Source: an uncultured Clostridia bacterium
GTDB lineage: Bacteria; Bacillota; Clostridia; UBA1381
Direction of reading: 5' to 3'
Assembly (NCBI GenBank): GCA_944391255.1
Contig: CALXSW010000063.1
Span: forward strand, 1 to 10,494
DNA length: 10,494 nucleotides
Under the pieces are notes generated by a model. It was not told where the DNA came from. It saw only the letters and a program-made list of their open reading frames with translations, and searched no databases. Position numbers and translations under genes: made by a program. This document shows, piece by piece, positions 1-6,122 of this stretch (its first letter is position 1; every line of letters starts with the position of its first letter).

Positions 1-20
1 TATTATATCTCGCCGCAATA

Positions 21-110
21 TGGTTTAACAGTTTATAAAACTTACAAAATGCACGGTTAAACTTTGTATAAAATGCGAATTGTATACACGGTTAAACAGT
101 GTTATAATAT
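21..110 (+). repeat. Three spaced GGTTWAAC repeats with promoter-like elements
   Basis: Three related units lie at about 21-42, 53-74 and 88-110. Each begins with GGTTTAAC or GGTTAAAC and is followed 4 to 6 bases later by an A/T-rich, -10-like hexamer (TATAAA, TATAAA, TATAAT). Units two and three share the exact 10-mer ACGGTTAAAC at 53-62 and 88-97, 35 bases apart; unit one is offset by about 33 bases. These spacings are close to three helical turns, so the copies would lie on nearly the same DNA face. The core GTTWAAC is nearly self-complementary, as many regulator half-sites are. That they are operator sites is inference. Confidence 0.5.
80..108 (+). promoter_or_regulatory. Plus-strand promoter, TTGTAT-N17-TATAAT
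   Basis: A -35-like TTGTAT (80-85) and a perfect -10 TATAAT (103-108) are separated by 17 bases, giving a predicted start near 115. The third ACGGTTAAAC repeat (88-97) lies inside the spacer, so a protein bound there would block RNA polymerase. It is the best candidate promoter for the small gene at 303 and would give a leader of roughly 188 bases. The promoter of the SNF2 gene has the same -35 hexamer. Confidence 0.55.
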
Positions 111-145
111 AACCATAGTCAAGGCTAAGGCATCTTGACAGAAAG

Positions 146-190
146 AATAAAAGAAAAAGCCTTGTACAAGCCGGCAAGCTCATACAAGGC
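146..190 (-). terminator. Intrinsic terminator of the candidate small RNA
   Basis: On the minus strand GCCTTGTA (190-183) pairs with TACAAGGC (166-159). The helix continues through two G-T wobbles and AGC/GCT to about 13 pairs, closing on a 6-base loop (177-172). TTTTTCTTTTATT follows at 158-146. In the plus direction no T-run follows the stem, so it should terminate only minus-strand transcription. Confidence 0.75.
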
Positions 191-231
191 AGTACACCAA
201 ACCAAAAGGAGCGGCATACATAATCTATCAT
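150..231 (-). ncRNA. Candidate small RNA of about 80 nt, antisense to the leader of the 80-residue gene
   Basis: A near-consensus promoter at 266-238 and a strong terminator hairpin with a T-rich tail ending near 150 delimit a minus-strand transcript of roughly 80 bases. Its 5' half carries an apparently unpaired CTCCTTTT (210-203), complementary to AAAGGAG-type ribosome binding sites; exposed UCCU-type stretches are a known feature of many Firmicute regulatory RNAs. An open frame starts at the ATG at 231-229, which coincides with the predicted start site, but it runs through the terminator without a stop, so coding is unlikely. The transcript is fully antisense to the presumed leader of the gene at 303. 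I do not recognise an RNA family. The promoter and terminator are seen; the regulatory role is inferred. Confidence 0.5.
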
Positions 232-237
232 AAGACT

Positions 238-266
238 ATTATACCATGTTAGCCGCTCTCAGTCAA
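238..266 (-). promoter_or_regulatory. Consensus minus-strand promoter, TTGACT-N17-TATAAT
   Basis: On the minus strand TTGACT (266-261) is followed after 17 bases by TATAAT (243-238), one mismatch from full SigA consensus. The predicted transcription start is the A at about 231. No annotated minus-strand gene lies downstream; an intrinsic terminator follows about 40 bases later. The spacer holds GAGCGGC (258-252), whose inverted copy lies in the early transcribed region (215-209). Confidence 0.7.
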
Positions 267-302
267 GTATTATTTTATAATTACGAAACGGAGGAAAAAA
301 GA

Positions 303-545
303 ATGACTGTTAAAGATTTTTTGTATGAAGAATGGCTTAAAACATGCGTAATGAGGGGAGAGGCGGAAGCAAAATTTTACGATAAATATATACCGCCTTG
401 CGTTCCTTCAGAAATTGAAGATCTTTTTATTGCGGCTGTAACAGAGGAAGGGCAGCGCGGATTTTATGCCGGCATGGAAGCTTTTCGCCGTGTTGCGCTT
501 GAGTTTGGCTTATATGGAGCAATGGACATTTCAAAAGAAAGTTGA
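303..545 (+). CDS. Hypothetical 80-residue protein
   Basis: I do not recognise this protein. The ATG at 303 is chosen because GGAGG (290-294) lies 8 bases upstream; the in-frame ATG at 246 has no ribosome binding site and would place the GGAGG inside the reading frame. The product is soluble, with no signal peptide or membrane segment, and appears mostly helical: an N-terminal helix (residues about 3-24, beginning MTVKDFLYEEWL), a short YIPPCVP turn near residues 28-34, then an amphipathic helix ending in GFYAGMEAFRRVALEF (about 53-68). The pattern of a small acidic helical protein with a GFxxGxxxFRR-like end resembles small Firmicute proteins of unknown function such as the DUF6809 type, but I cannot confirm membership. 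It stands alone, closed by a terminator at 630-672. Its leader overlaps the candidate antisense RNA, so expression may be controlled by that RNA and by the upstream repeats. Confidence 0.7.
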   Translation: MTVKDFLYEEWLKTCVMRGEAEAKFYDKYIPPCVPSEIEDLFIAAVTEEGQRGFYAGMEAFRRVALEFGLYGAMDISKES

Positions 546-629
546 CACTAAACTCGTAGGTTTATGAATTTATATAAAAAGCGGAACGGGTCATTGTGCC
601 GTTTAGCTTAAACAGATTATTATAAAATC

Positions 630-672
630 AAATAAGCCGTTCTATGTGCGAGATAGGGGCGGCTTATTTTTT
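630..672 (+). terminator. Terminator after the 80-residue gene
   Basis: AAATAAGCCG (630-639) pairs perfectly with CGGCTTATTT (660-669). The 20-base loop can fold further through CTAT/ATAG, and the T-run continues to 672. The A-rich 5' flank gives T-rich sequence on the other strand, so it may act in both directions. Confidence 0.8.
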
Positions 673-824
673 ATGTTCTTGATCATATCAGATAGCATAT
701 AAGTTATAATAATTAAACGGAACAAGACAATGACTCGAGAATCAAATGTATAAAAGGGCGAGGGGAAAAGAGTTTTAAAGCAGTAAAGGACAAAATATAT
801 TATACAAGTGATCAACACAAAAAT

Positions 825-859
825 AAAAACGGCGCAAACCGCATGGTTACGCCGTTTTT
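825..859 (-). terminator. Terminator of the tRNA-Arg (and flippase) transcript
   Basis: Perfect 10-base arms AAAAACGGCG (825-834) and CGCCGTTTTT (850-859), with an inner AACC/GGTT pairing (837-840/845-848) around a GCAT loop. On the minus strand the stem starts 1 base after the encoded CCA and is followed by TTTTTATTTTT. No other terminator is visible upstream back to the flippase, so it probably ends that message as well. Confidence 0.8.
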
Positions 860-860
860 A

Positions 861-937
861 TGGTGCGCCCGGAGGGGCTCGAACCCCCGACCTACTGGTT
901 CGTAGCCAGTCACTCTATCCAACTGAGCTACGAGCGC
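861..937 (-). tRNA. tRNA-Arg (anticodon ACG), CCA encoded
   Basis: The minus strand from 937 folds as a full cloverleaf. The acceptor arm GCGCTCG pairs with CGGGCGC (one G-T), the D arm contains AGTTGGATA, and the anticodon stem ACTGG/CCAGT encloses the loop CTACGAA. The T arm is GGGGG-TTCGAGC-CCCTC. Anticodon ACG is at 903-901; it is normally deaminated to ICG and reads CGU, CGC and CGA arginine codons. The discriminator base is A (864) and CCA is encoded at 863-861. A consensus promoter sits directly upstream and a terminator directly downstream, so it can be expressed as a single-gene unit. Confidence 0.97.
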
Positions 938-939
938 AT

Positions 940-961
940 TTCGTGTTCCCCTGAACACGAA
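940..961 (-). other. Hairpin in the pre-tRNA 5' leader
   Basis: TTCGTGTTC (940-948) and GAACACGAA (953-961) form a perfect 9-base inverted repeat around a 4-base loop. It fills the space between the predicted start site (about 959-960) and the tRNA 5' end at 937, so almost the whole leader that RNase P must remove could fold on itself. Confidence 0.65.
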
Positions 962-965
962 TATA

Positions 966-994
966 ATCATACCACAAATTAGGTGAAATGTCAA
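966..994 (-). promoter_or_regulatory. tRNA-Arg promoter, TTGACA-N17-TATGAT
   Basis: On the minus strand a perfect -35 TTGACA (994-989) and -10 TATGAT (971-966) are 17 bases apart, giving a start near 959-960, about 22 bases before the mature tRNA. The -35 lies only 14 bases beyond the flippase stop codon. Confidence 0.85.
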
Positions 995-1008
995 TACTTT
1001 TTTTGAAA

Positions 1009-2772
1009 TTATTTATAAATTTTCGCTTTTACAAGCAGACTGTACAATTTTGCGCCGGCGGGTAGGAGCATGATGTCATCTTTGCTCATTATTTTAAGAG
1101 CGAGCAGAAGAACTACATATATGACCGCCGCAACAGCTATAGCAGTGAGTGATGCTATGAGATTTGATGCGTAGCCGGCTCCGAGAACAGCGTGAAGCGC
1201 AGAGTAAACGATCACCGCTGCCACTCCCATAACTATTCCGGCGATCAGCGGCTTTATGATGTATTTAGACGCTGTTATCCTTATCGGCACATATTTTATA
1301 AGTACGACAAAGTTTATAATGAACGCCACAAGCTGACATACTATCGATGAGATCGCAGCGCCGTATATATTTATAGATGGTATGCGTATAAGTATTACAT
1401 TTAGGATTATCTTAAAGATACATCCAACAAGTATCGCGACAGCCGGAACAAATACTTTTCCTATGCCCTGAAGCGCTCCTGTGAGAGTTTGAGTAAGGGC
1501 ACTGAATATCAATGCTACAGCCATTATAGACAGAAGGTCAGCGCCGTCGGGAGCTGCCGGATAGATTATATTATATATAGGCTGTGACATAACCATATAG
1601 CCTATCGCGCAAGGCAGGATTATAAGTATCGATATCAGGAAAGAATATGCTGTCTTATCAGACGCTTCCTTTTTGTTGCCCTGTGCGAGCGCCGCTGCAA
1701 TTGACGGAACAAGCACTGTTGCGAATGATACGTTAAGAGCTATAGGCATATTAAACAGCGTGTCGCTCTTAGAAAGCATTCCTGAAAGAGTTACAGCCGC
1801 GCTGTTAAGCTGCTGCGCCGTAGGATGAAGAACAGCTTCCATGCCGGCTACCGCCGGAATGCCGTTTGCAAAAGCAGCCTCAATTCCTCTTGTGATAGTA
1901 GCGAGGTCAACAACTCTGTTTATCGCCGTTATAATAGATGAAAGCGATATCGGGATAGAAAGCATAAGAATAGTTTTCATAAGCTTTCCTGTAGAAGACT
2001 TAAGATCGCTCACAGCTGATTGCCTTATCTTCTCCTCAAGTCCTTTCTTTCTTCTTACATAGAATAGAACGAGATAAGCAAATGATATCATCGTGGCGAG
2101 CGAGCTTGCGGCATTTGCCCATGCAGCCATTATTTCAGGCGGTGTTGTATCAGCGCCGAGCGTTTCATTATAAAGCATTGAGAAACGTGTAGCAAGCTGC
2201 ATTATATGCGGCATGCCTCCAACTGTAAGCATAACGAGTGCAATAGTAAGGGTACATTTGAATACCTGTTCAAGCATTTGAGAAAAGCTTGTTGCTTTCA
2301 TATCCTGCAAGCCTTGGAAATATCCTCGTATTACTGACGATACGCATACGAAGAATATTGACGGCGCAAGCGCGCGCATAACGTATTGTGCTCCGTCCAT
2401 GTTTATGATATGAGTCGCTACGAAGTCGGAACCTATATACAGCGTGGCGGCGCATACAAGGCCTATAGCCGCGAATAAAACAAAAGCCGATTTAAATATG
2501 CGGTGCGCGCTCCTGTAGTCGCCTATAGCGGCGCGTTCTGAAACCATTTTTGCGATAGCGTTCGGGATACCTACAGATGATATTGCGAGCAGAACGGTGT
2601 ACACCTGGAATCCGGCATTATAAAAACCATTTCCGGCATCTCCAAATCCGTCTATATTCGTTATAACCATTCTGTAAATAAGTCCGAGAAGCTTTACCAT
2701 GATCTGGGCAAAAAGTATTATTGCAACATTGCCCATGAATGAATGTGTTTTTTCTTCTTTGATCTTATTCAT
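1009..2772 (-). CDS. MurJ/SpoVB-type lipid-linked oligosaccharide flippase (MOP superfamily)
   Basis: A 587-residue polytopic membrane protein of the polysaccharide transporter branch of the MOP superfamily (COG2244). Members such as MurJ/YtgP and SpoVB move undecaprenyl-linked precursors, notably lipid II, across the cytoplasmic membrane for wall or cortex synthesis. Support: about 14 hydrophobic segments; the N-terminal pattern LFAQIMVKLLGLIYRMVI followed by GNGFYNAGFQVYTVLLAISSVGIPNAIAKMVSER, typical of the SpoVB/MurJ group; and later RGYFQGLQDMKATSFSQMLEQVFK and LTGALQGIGKVFVPAVAIL. A hydrophilic loop rich in Lys/Arg (RRKKGLEEKIRQ, near residue 245) divides the two halves. It is somewhat longer than SpoVB (about 520) or YtgP (about 544). 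The start at 2772 has AAAGGA 10 bases upstream and its own promoter. Whether it is the essential MurJ, a sporulation SpoVB or a paralogue for another polymer cannot be settled here. It lies upstream of and collinear with tRNA-Arg. Confidence 0.88.
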   Translation of the reverse strand: MNKIKEEKTHSFMGNVAIILFAQIMVKLLGLIYRMVITNIDGFGDAGNGFYNAGFQVYTVLLAISSVGIPNAIAKMVSERAAIGDYRSAHRIFKSAFVLFAAIGLVCAATLYIGSDFVATHIINMDGAQYVMRALAPSIFFVCVSSVIRGYFQGLQDMKATSFSQMLEQVFKCTLTIALVMLTVGGMPHIMQLATRFSMLYNETLGADTTPPEIMAAWANAASSLATMISFAYLVLFYVRRKKGLEEKIRQSAVSDLKSSTGKLMKTILMLSIPISLSSIITAINRVVDLATITRGIEAAFANGIPAVAGMEAVLHPTAQQLNSAAVTLSGMLSKSDTLFNMPIALNVSFATVLVPSIAAALAQGNKKEASDKTAYSFLISILIILPCAIGYMVMSQPIYNIIYPAAPDGADLLSIMAVALIFSALTQTLTGALQGIGKVFVPAVAILVGCIFKIILNVILIRIPSINIYGAAISSIVCQLVAFIINFVVLIKYVPIRITASKYIIKPLIAGIVMGVAAVIVYSALHAVLGAGYASNLIASLTAIAVAAVIYVVLLLALKIMSKDDIMLLPAGAKLYSLLVKAKIYK

Positions 2773-2809
2773 TAATTACAATTCCTTTCATCTCCGAATA
2801 TATGAATAT

Positions 2810-2838
2810 ATTATACAACCAATGCAATAATTTTGCAA
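2810..2838 (-). promoter_or_regulatory. Flippase promoter, TTGCAA-N17-TATAAT
   Basis: On the minus strand TTGCAA (2838-2833) and TATAAT (2815-2810) are 17 bases apart, with a start near 2803 and a leader of about 30 bases. The -35 is part of a dyad, TGCAA-N5-TTGCA (2823-2837), a possible operator. The rpiB-like gene has a promoter with identical hexamers and spacing. Confidence 0.75.
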
Positions 2839-2908
2839 GTAAAAAATAAAAAATTACAAAGTCTTAAAAATTCAATAAAATGAACAGGATTTATTTACAA
2901 AAAATATA

Positions 2909-2937
2909 TTGTATTTCCATATAAAAAGTGCTATAAT
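2909..2937 (+). promoter_or_regulatory. SNF2 operon promoter, TTGTAT-N17-TATAAT
   Basis: TTGTAT (2909-2914) and TATAAT (2932-2937) are separated by 17 bases. Transcription would start near 2944, shortly before the GGAGG at 2953-2957, giving a leader of about 22 bases. It is divergent from the flippase promoter, with about 70 bases between the two -35 elements. Confidence 0.75.
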
Positions 2938-2965
2938 TATAAGATAAGATACGGAGGTGGTACGC

Positions 2966-5900
2966 ATGAAGATCACAGACGCTATGATAAAAAAGCTCTG
3001 CTCACAGATGATATATAAAAGAGGAGTGGAGTGTTTCAATGAGGGCAGAGTGCATATCAGAAAGCGCTCTGACGATGAGATAACATCTGTAGTCGATGGT
3101 GATGGCTTATACAGCGTAAGTATAAAATTCAACAATGATAAAATTATAAGCAGTTTCTGCACATGCGCATATTACGAAACTATGCATACCACATGCAGAC
3201 ATATTGTCGCAACGCTTAAGCAGCGCCGTCTTGAGCTTGAAGAGGGGGACAGCTCAAATGATGAGAATGACAGGCTCGCTGCTGCTCTGTGCGGAGAATT
3301 TGCAAGAAAAGAAGAAATAAGCATAGTTCATGCTGTGTTTTCATTACAGATAAAAAAGCTGCGCGGAGGGGCGGTGTACAGTATAGGCGTCGAGATACCA
3401 CAGCTTGGCGGTGAGATAGAGGATCTCGAAAAATTCCTTGACAGCTATATTAATTATAAGGATTATAAAATTGACAGAAATAAAATATATAATAAGAACA
3501 AATACCAATTTTCAGAGTACGATGACAAAATAATATCTATTCTTGCGGAGGTGTATGAAACGCGCTCACTGGAAGATTCTATGTACAGAAAGAGCGGCAT
3601 AGAAATGCGCTTTGGCGAGTCGGTGGCAAAAAGGATATTTGAGTATTTGCCGTATGTGGATTTCAGGCTGATGCATGAGGGGATGCATATAGGCAGCGTG
3701 AGAATAGTTGAAGATGATCCGGATATTGTTATAGATGTGGATGCTTTTGAGAAAGATATAATAATGTCTGTATCAGAGCGCGGATTTGCGCTTACTAAAG
3801 GCGGCGAGTGGTTTTTTCATAATGATACCATATATAAAACAAGCGCTGAATGGCGCAGATATTTTATGCCGATATATAACGCTCTTTCCGGTGACAGCAG
3901 AACACAGATAACATTCAAGGGTGAAAATACAATGCTTTTCGCGTCGCATGTTCTCCCTGAACTGAAAAATAAGCATGGCGTAGTCACGACAGGAGTAGAT
4001 GATCTCATAGTTAATACAGATCCTGATTTTGAGGTTTTTCTGGACGCGGACAAAGGTATGATAACAGCGGTTATTGTCGCTAAATACGGAGGGATAAAGT
4101 TTATATTGCCGTCTGACAGGACGGAAACGAACAGCAGCAAGCTGGTGCTGCGCAATTATGAAGAAGAAAATATGATATTATCGTATTTTGAGCATTTTGC
4201 AAGAGAAAAATCAAATTTCGTCTTATCTGACGACAGGGATATATATGATTTTATAAGCCGCTCTCTAAGCAGCATAAGCAAGGTAGCACAAATAAATATG
4301 ACCGACAGATTCAAGGCTGTGGCTGTTCATGACGATGTGAATTTTTCAATGGGAGTAGGTTACAGAAATGATATTGATTTTCTTGAGATAAATTTTGAAA
4401 CAGATATGTCTGCGGAAGAAATGCGAGGCATATTATCGGCTGTAAGGCTCAAGCATCTGTTTTTCAGGCGCGAGGACGGCAGCTTTATACGAATAAAGGA
4501 CAATAAGAATATAGAGCTTCTGCGCCTTCTCGAACGTCTTGATCTGTCTAATGAGGATATATTATCAGGCAGAAAGATACTGCCAAAATTTCATATGCTA
4601 TACCTTGAAGCGAATAATTCAGTCAAGAAAGATGAGAGCATAAAACAGTATATGCAGAAAATACGCGACATAGATCCGCAGATACTTCCGGAGCTTTCAG
4701 ATGTGCTCAGATCATATCAGAAAGACGGCATAAGATGGCTTGCTCAGCTTTCTGAAATGGGACTTGGCGGTATACTCGCAGATGATATGGGTCTTGGTAA
4801 AACGCTTCAGGTAATAGCATATATCCATGCTGTAAAACCTGAAAAACCGGTGCTTATCGTTGCGCCGAGCGCGCTTGTTTATAACTGGCGGCATGAGATA
4901 GAAAAATTCACGCCTGACGCGACTGCGCTTATAATAAGCGGCCCGAAAGATGTGCGTAAAAAACTGATAGAGCAGATAGGCGATTATGAATTTATATTGA
5001 CGTCATACCCGCTTCTGCGCAGAGATATACAGAGCTATAAGAGCATTGAATTTTCATATTGCTTTATCGATGAGGCGCAGTATATAAAAAATCCTAAGAC
5101 AATGAATGCGGTCAGCGTAAAGAGAATAAAAGCTCCGAATAAATTCGCTCTGACAGGCACACCGATTGAAAATTCGCTTATGGAGCTTTGGTCCATATTT
5201 GATTTTGTGATGCCCGGATATCTGAAAACGGCAAAGGAATTTAGAGAAAGATTTGAAACGCCGGGAGTAAGGGGCGTTGATTATGCGGCGGCGGACACTC
5301 TTAGAAATATAATCCGCCCATTTGTGCTTAGAAGAATGAAAAATGACGTGCTTAAGGAGCTGCCGGAAAAGATAGAAACAACTATGTTTGCTGATCTTAA
5401 TGATACGCAGAAGATAATATATACAGAATTCCTTAAAACGGCGAGAGATCGCGCAGAGGGAATTTTAAGCTCTGGCGGAGCAAATAAGATGATGATCCTT
5501 ACCCTGCTTTTAAGACTCAGGCAGATATGCTGTCATCCGCAGCTGTTTGATGAGGAATATGAGGGTGAGAGCGGTAAGCTTGAGCTGCTCATGGAGCTGG
5601 TAAATTCGGCGATAGGCGCTGGTCATAGAATACTGATTTTTTCACAGTTTAGGAGTATGCTCGATATAATAGCGTCAACATTAGATAGATCACATTTTGA
5701 ATATTATTATATAAATGGAAGCACACCTCCGGAGGAACGGTCAGATATGGCTGAAAAGTTCAATAACGGTGAAAGAGATCTTTTCCTTGTTTCTCTTAAG
5801 GCCGGAGGCACAGGCTTGAATCTTATAGGTGCGGATATGGTCATCCACTATGATCCGTGGTGGAATCCGGCTGTAACAGATCAGGCCACAGACAGAGCAT

Positions 5901-6082
5901 ACAGGATAGGTCAGAAACGGGCTGTGCAGGTGATAAAGCTTGCCTCTCGCGGATCTATAGAGGAAAAAATACTAAAGCTGCAGGAAAAGAAACGAATGCT
6001 TGCAGATGATATTATAAGAGTGAATACAGATGCTCTTTCAAATCTTACTGATGAAGAGATCATGTCGCTGTTCGAATTATGA
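2966..6082 (+). CDS. SWIM zinc-finger SNF2-family ATPase/helicase
   Basis: A 1038-residue superfamily 2 DNA translocase of the bacterial SWIM-SNF2 type; such proteins use ATP to move along duplex DNA and remodel protein-DNA complexes. Domains in order: a SWIM zinc finger (C65-x-C67-x9-C77-x-H79); a long middle region, about 100-570, where relatives carry the SNF2-associated domain; the SNF2 N-terminal lobe with LRSYQKDGIRWL and Walker A DDMGLGKT (606-613), motif II DEAQ (702-705) and LTGTPIENSLMELWSIFDF (motif III region); then the helicase C lobe from about 870, with GGTGLNLIGADMVIHYDPWWNP and motif VI QATDRAYRIGQ (973-983). All ATPase motifs look intact. ATG 2966 is preferred, with GGAGG (2953-2957) 8 bases upstream; the in-frame GTG at 2957 overlaps that site. 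It is the first gene of a probable three-gene unit. Relatives are widespread in Firmicutes and their biological role is mostly undefined; it could assist transcription recycling or repair. Confidence 0.95.
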   Translation: MKITDAMIKKLCSQMIYKRGVECFNEGRVHIRKRSDDEITSVVDGDGLYSVSIKFNNDKIISSFCTCAYYETMHTTCRHIVATLKQRRLELEEGDSSNDENDRLAAALCGEFARKEEISIVHAVFSLQIKKLRGGAVYSIGVEIPQLGGEIEDLEKFLDSYINYKDYKIDRNKIYNKNKYQFSEYDDKIISILAEVYETRSLEDSMYRKSGIEMRFGESVAKRIFEYLPYVDFRLMHEGMHIGSVRIVEDDPDIVIDVDAFEKDIIMSVSERGFALTKGGEWFFHNDTIYKTSAEWRRYFMPIYNALSGDSRTQITFKGENTMLFASHVLPELKNKHGVVTTGVDDLIVNTDPDFEVFLDADKGMITAVIVAKYGGIKFILPSDRTETNSSKLVLRNYEEENMILSYFEHFAREKSNFVLSDDRDIYDFISRSLSSISKVAQINMTDRFKAVAVHDDVNFSMGVGYRNDIDFLEINFETDMSAEEMRGILSAVRLKHLFFRREDGSFIRIKDNKNIELLRLLERLDLSNEDILSGRKILPKFHMLYLEANNSVKKDESIKQYMQKIRDIDPQILPELSDVLRSYQKDGIRWLAQLSEMGLGGILADDMGLGKTLQVIAYIHAVKPEKPVLIVAPSALVYNWRHEIEKFTPDATALIISGPKDVRKKLIEQIGDYEFILTSYPLLRRDIQSYKSIEFSYCFIDEAQYIKNPKTMNAVSVKRIKAPNKFALTGTPIENSLMELWSIFDFVMPGYLKTAKEFRERFETPGVRGVDYAAADTLRNIIRPFVLRRMKNDVLKELPEKIETTMFADLNDTQKIIYTEFLKTARDRAEGILSSGGANKMMILTLLLRLRQICCHPQLFDEEYEGESGKLELLMELVNSAIGAGHRILIFSQFRSMLDIIASTLDRSHFEYYYINGSTPPEERSDMAEKFNNGERDLFLVSLKAGGTGLNLIGADMVIHYDPWWNPAVTDQATDRAYRIGQKRAVQVIKLASRGSIEEKILKLQEKKRMLADDIIRVNTDALSNLTDEEIMSLFEL

Positions 6083-6106
6083 TGATCGAAAGGCGGCATA
6101 TAAGAC

Positions 6107-6122
6107 GGGAGGAATGAGATTG
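6107..6122 (+). promoter_or_regulatory. Ribosome binding site that selects a TTG start
   Basis: GGGAGG at 6107-6112 lies 7 bases before TTG (6120-6122) but only 1 base before the in-frame ATG at 6114, too close for normal initiation. TTG 6120 is therefore the likely start of the downstream membrane protein. Confidence 0.7.

Larger units (their letters stand above)
546..860. other. Gene-free stretch with hairpins and terminators
   Basis: No credible gene lies here. It holds an imperfect hairpin at 579-609 (11 positions per arm, one mismatch, loop 590-598, no T-run), the terminator at 630-672, a TATAAT at 705-710 without a well-spaced -35, and the tRNA terminator at 825-859. TCATTGT-G-CCGTTTA (591-605) recurs inverted as TAAACGG (714-720) and ACAATGA (727-733). 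A 15-codon frame at 564-611 lacks a ribosome binding site. I saw no copy of the tRNA 3' end that would mark an integration site. Confidence 0.6.

Noticed and set aside
159..190. Plus-strand terminator or attenuator at the small-RNA hairpin
   Set aside because: In the plus direction the stem is followed by AGTACACC, not a T-run.
25..231. Minus-strand frame starting at ATG 231
   Set aside because: It begins at the predicted transcription start without a ribosome binding site and runs through the terminator hairpin and the plus-strand promoter repeats; composition is not protein-like.
246..302. Longer start at ATG 246 for the small gene
   Set aside because: No ribosome binding site precedes it, and the extension would translate through the good GGAGG at 290-294; ATG 303 fits.
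115..545. Type I toxin-antitoxin module
   Set aside because: The antisense layout fits, but the 80-residue product is soluble and acidic rather than a short hydrophobic toxin, so I keep only the antisense-RNA claim.
564..611. 15-codon frame after the small gene
   Set aside because: No ribosome binding site, and it overlaps a hairpin; likely chance.
861..937. tRNA-Arg as an integration site for a mobile island
   Set aside because: No integrase, no second copy of the tRNA 3' end and no change of gene character are visible in the window.
2957..2965. GTG start for the SNF2 protein
   Set aside because: It overlaps its own ribosome binding site; ATG 2966 has correct spacing.
2966..6082. SNF2 gene as part of a phage-defence system such as DISARM
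   Set aside because: No methylase, nuclease, DUF1998 or phospholipase-D partner is nearby; the SWIM type is a common stand-alone Firmicute protein.
6030..6119. Starts at ATG 6030 or ATG 6114 for the membrane protein
   Set aside because: 6030 lies inside the SNF2 gene and lacks a ribosome binding site; 6114 is one base from GGGAGG.
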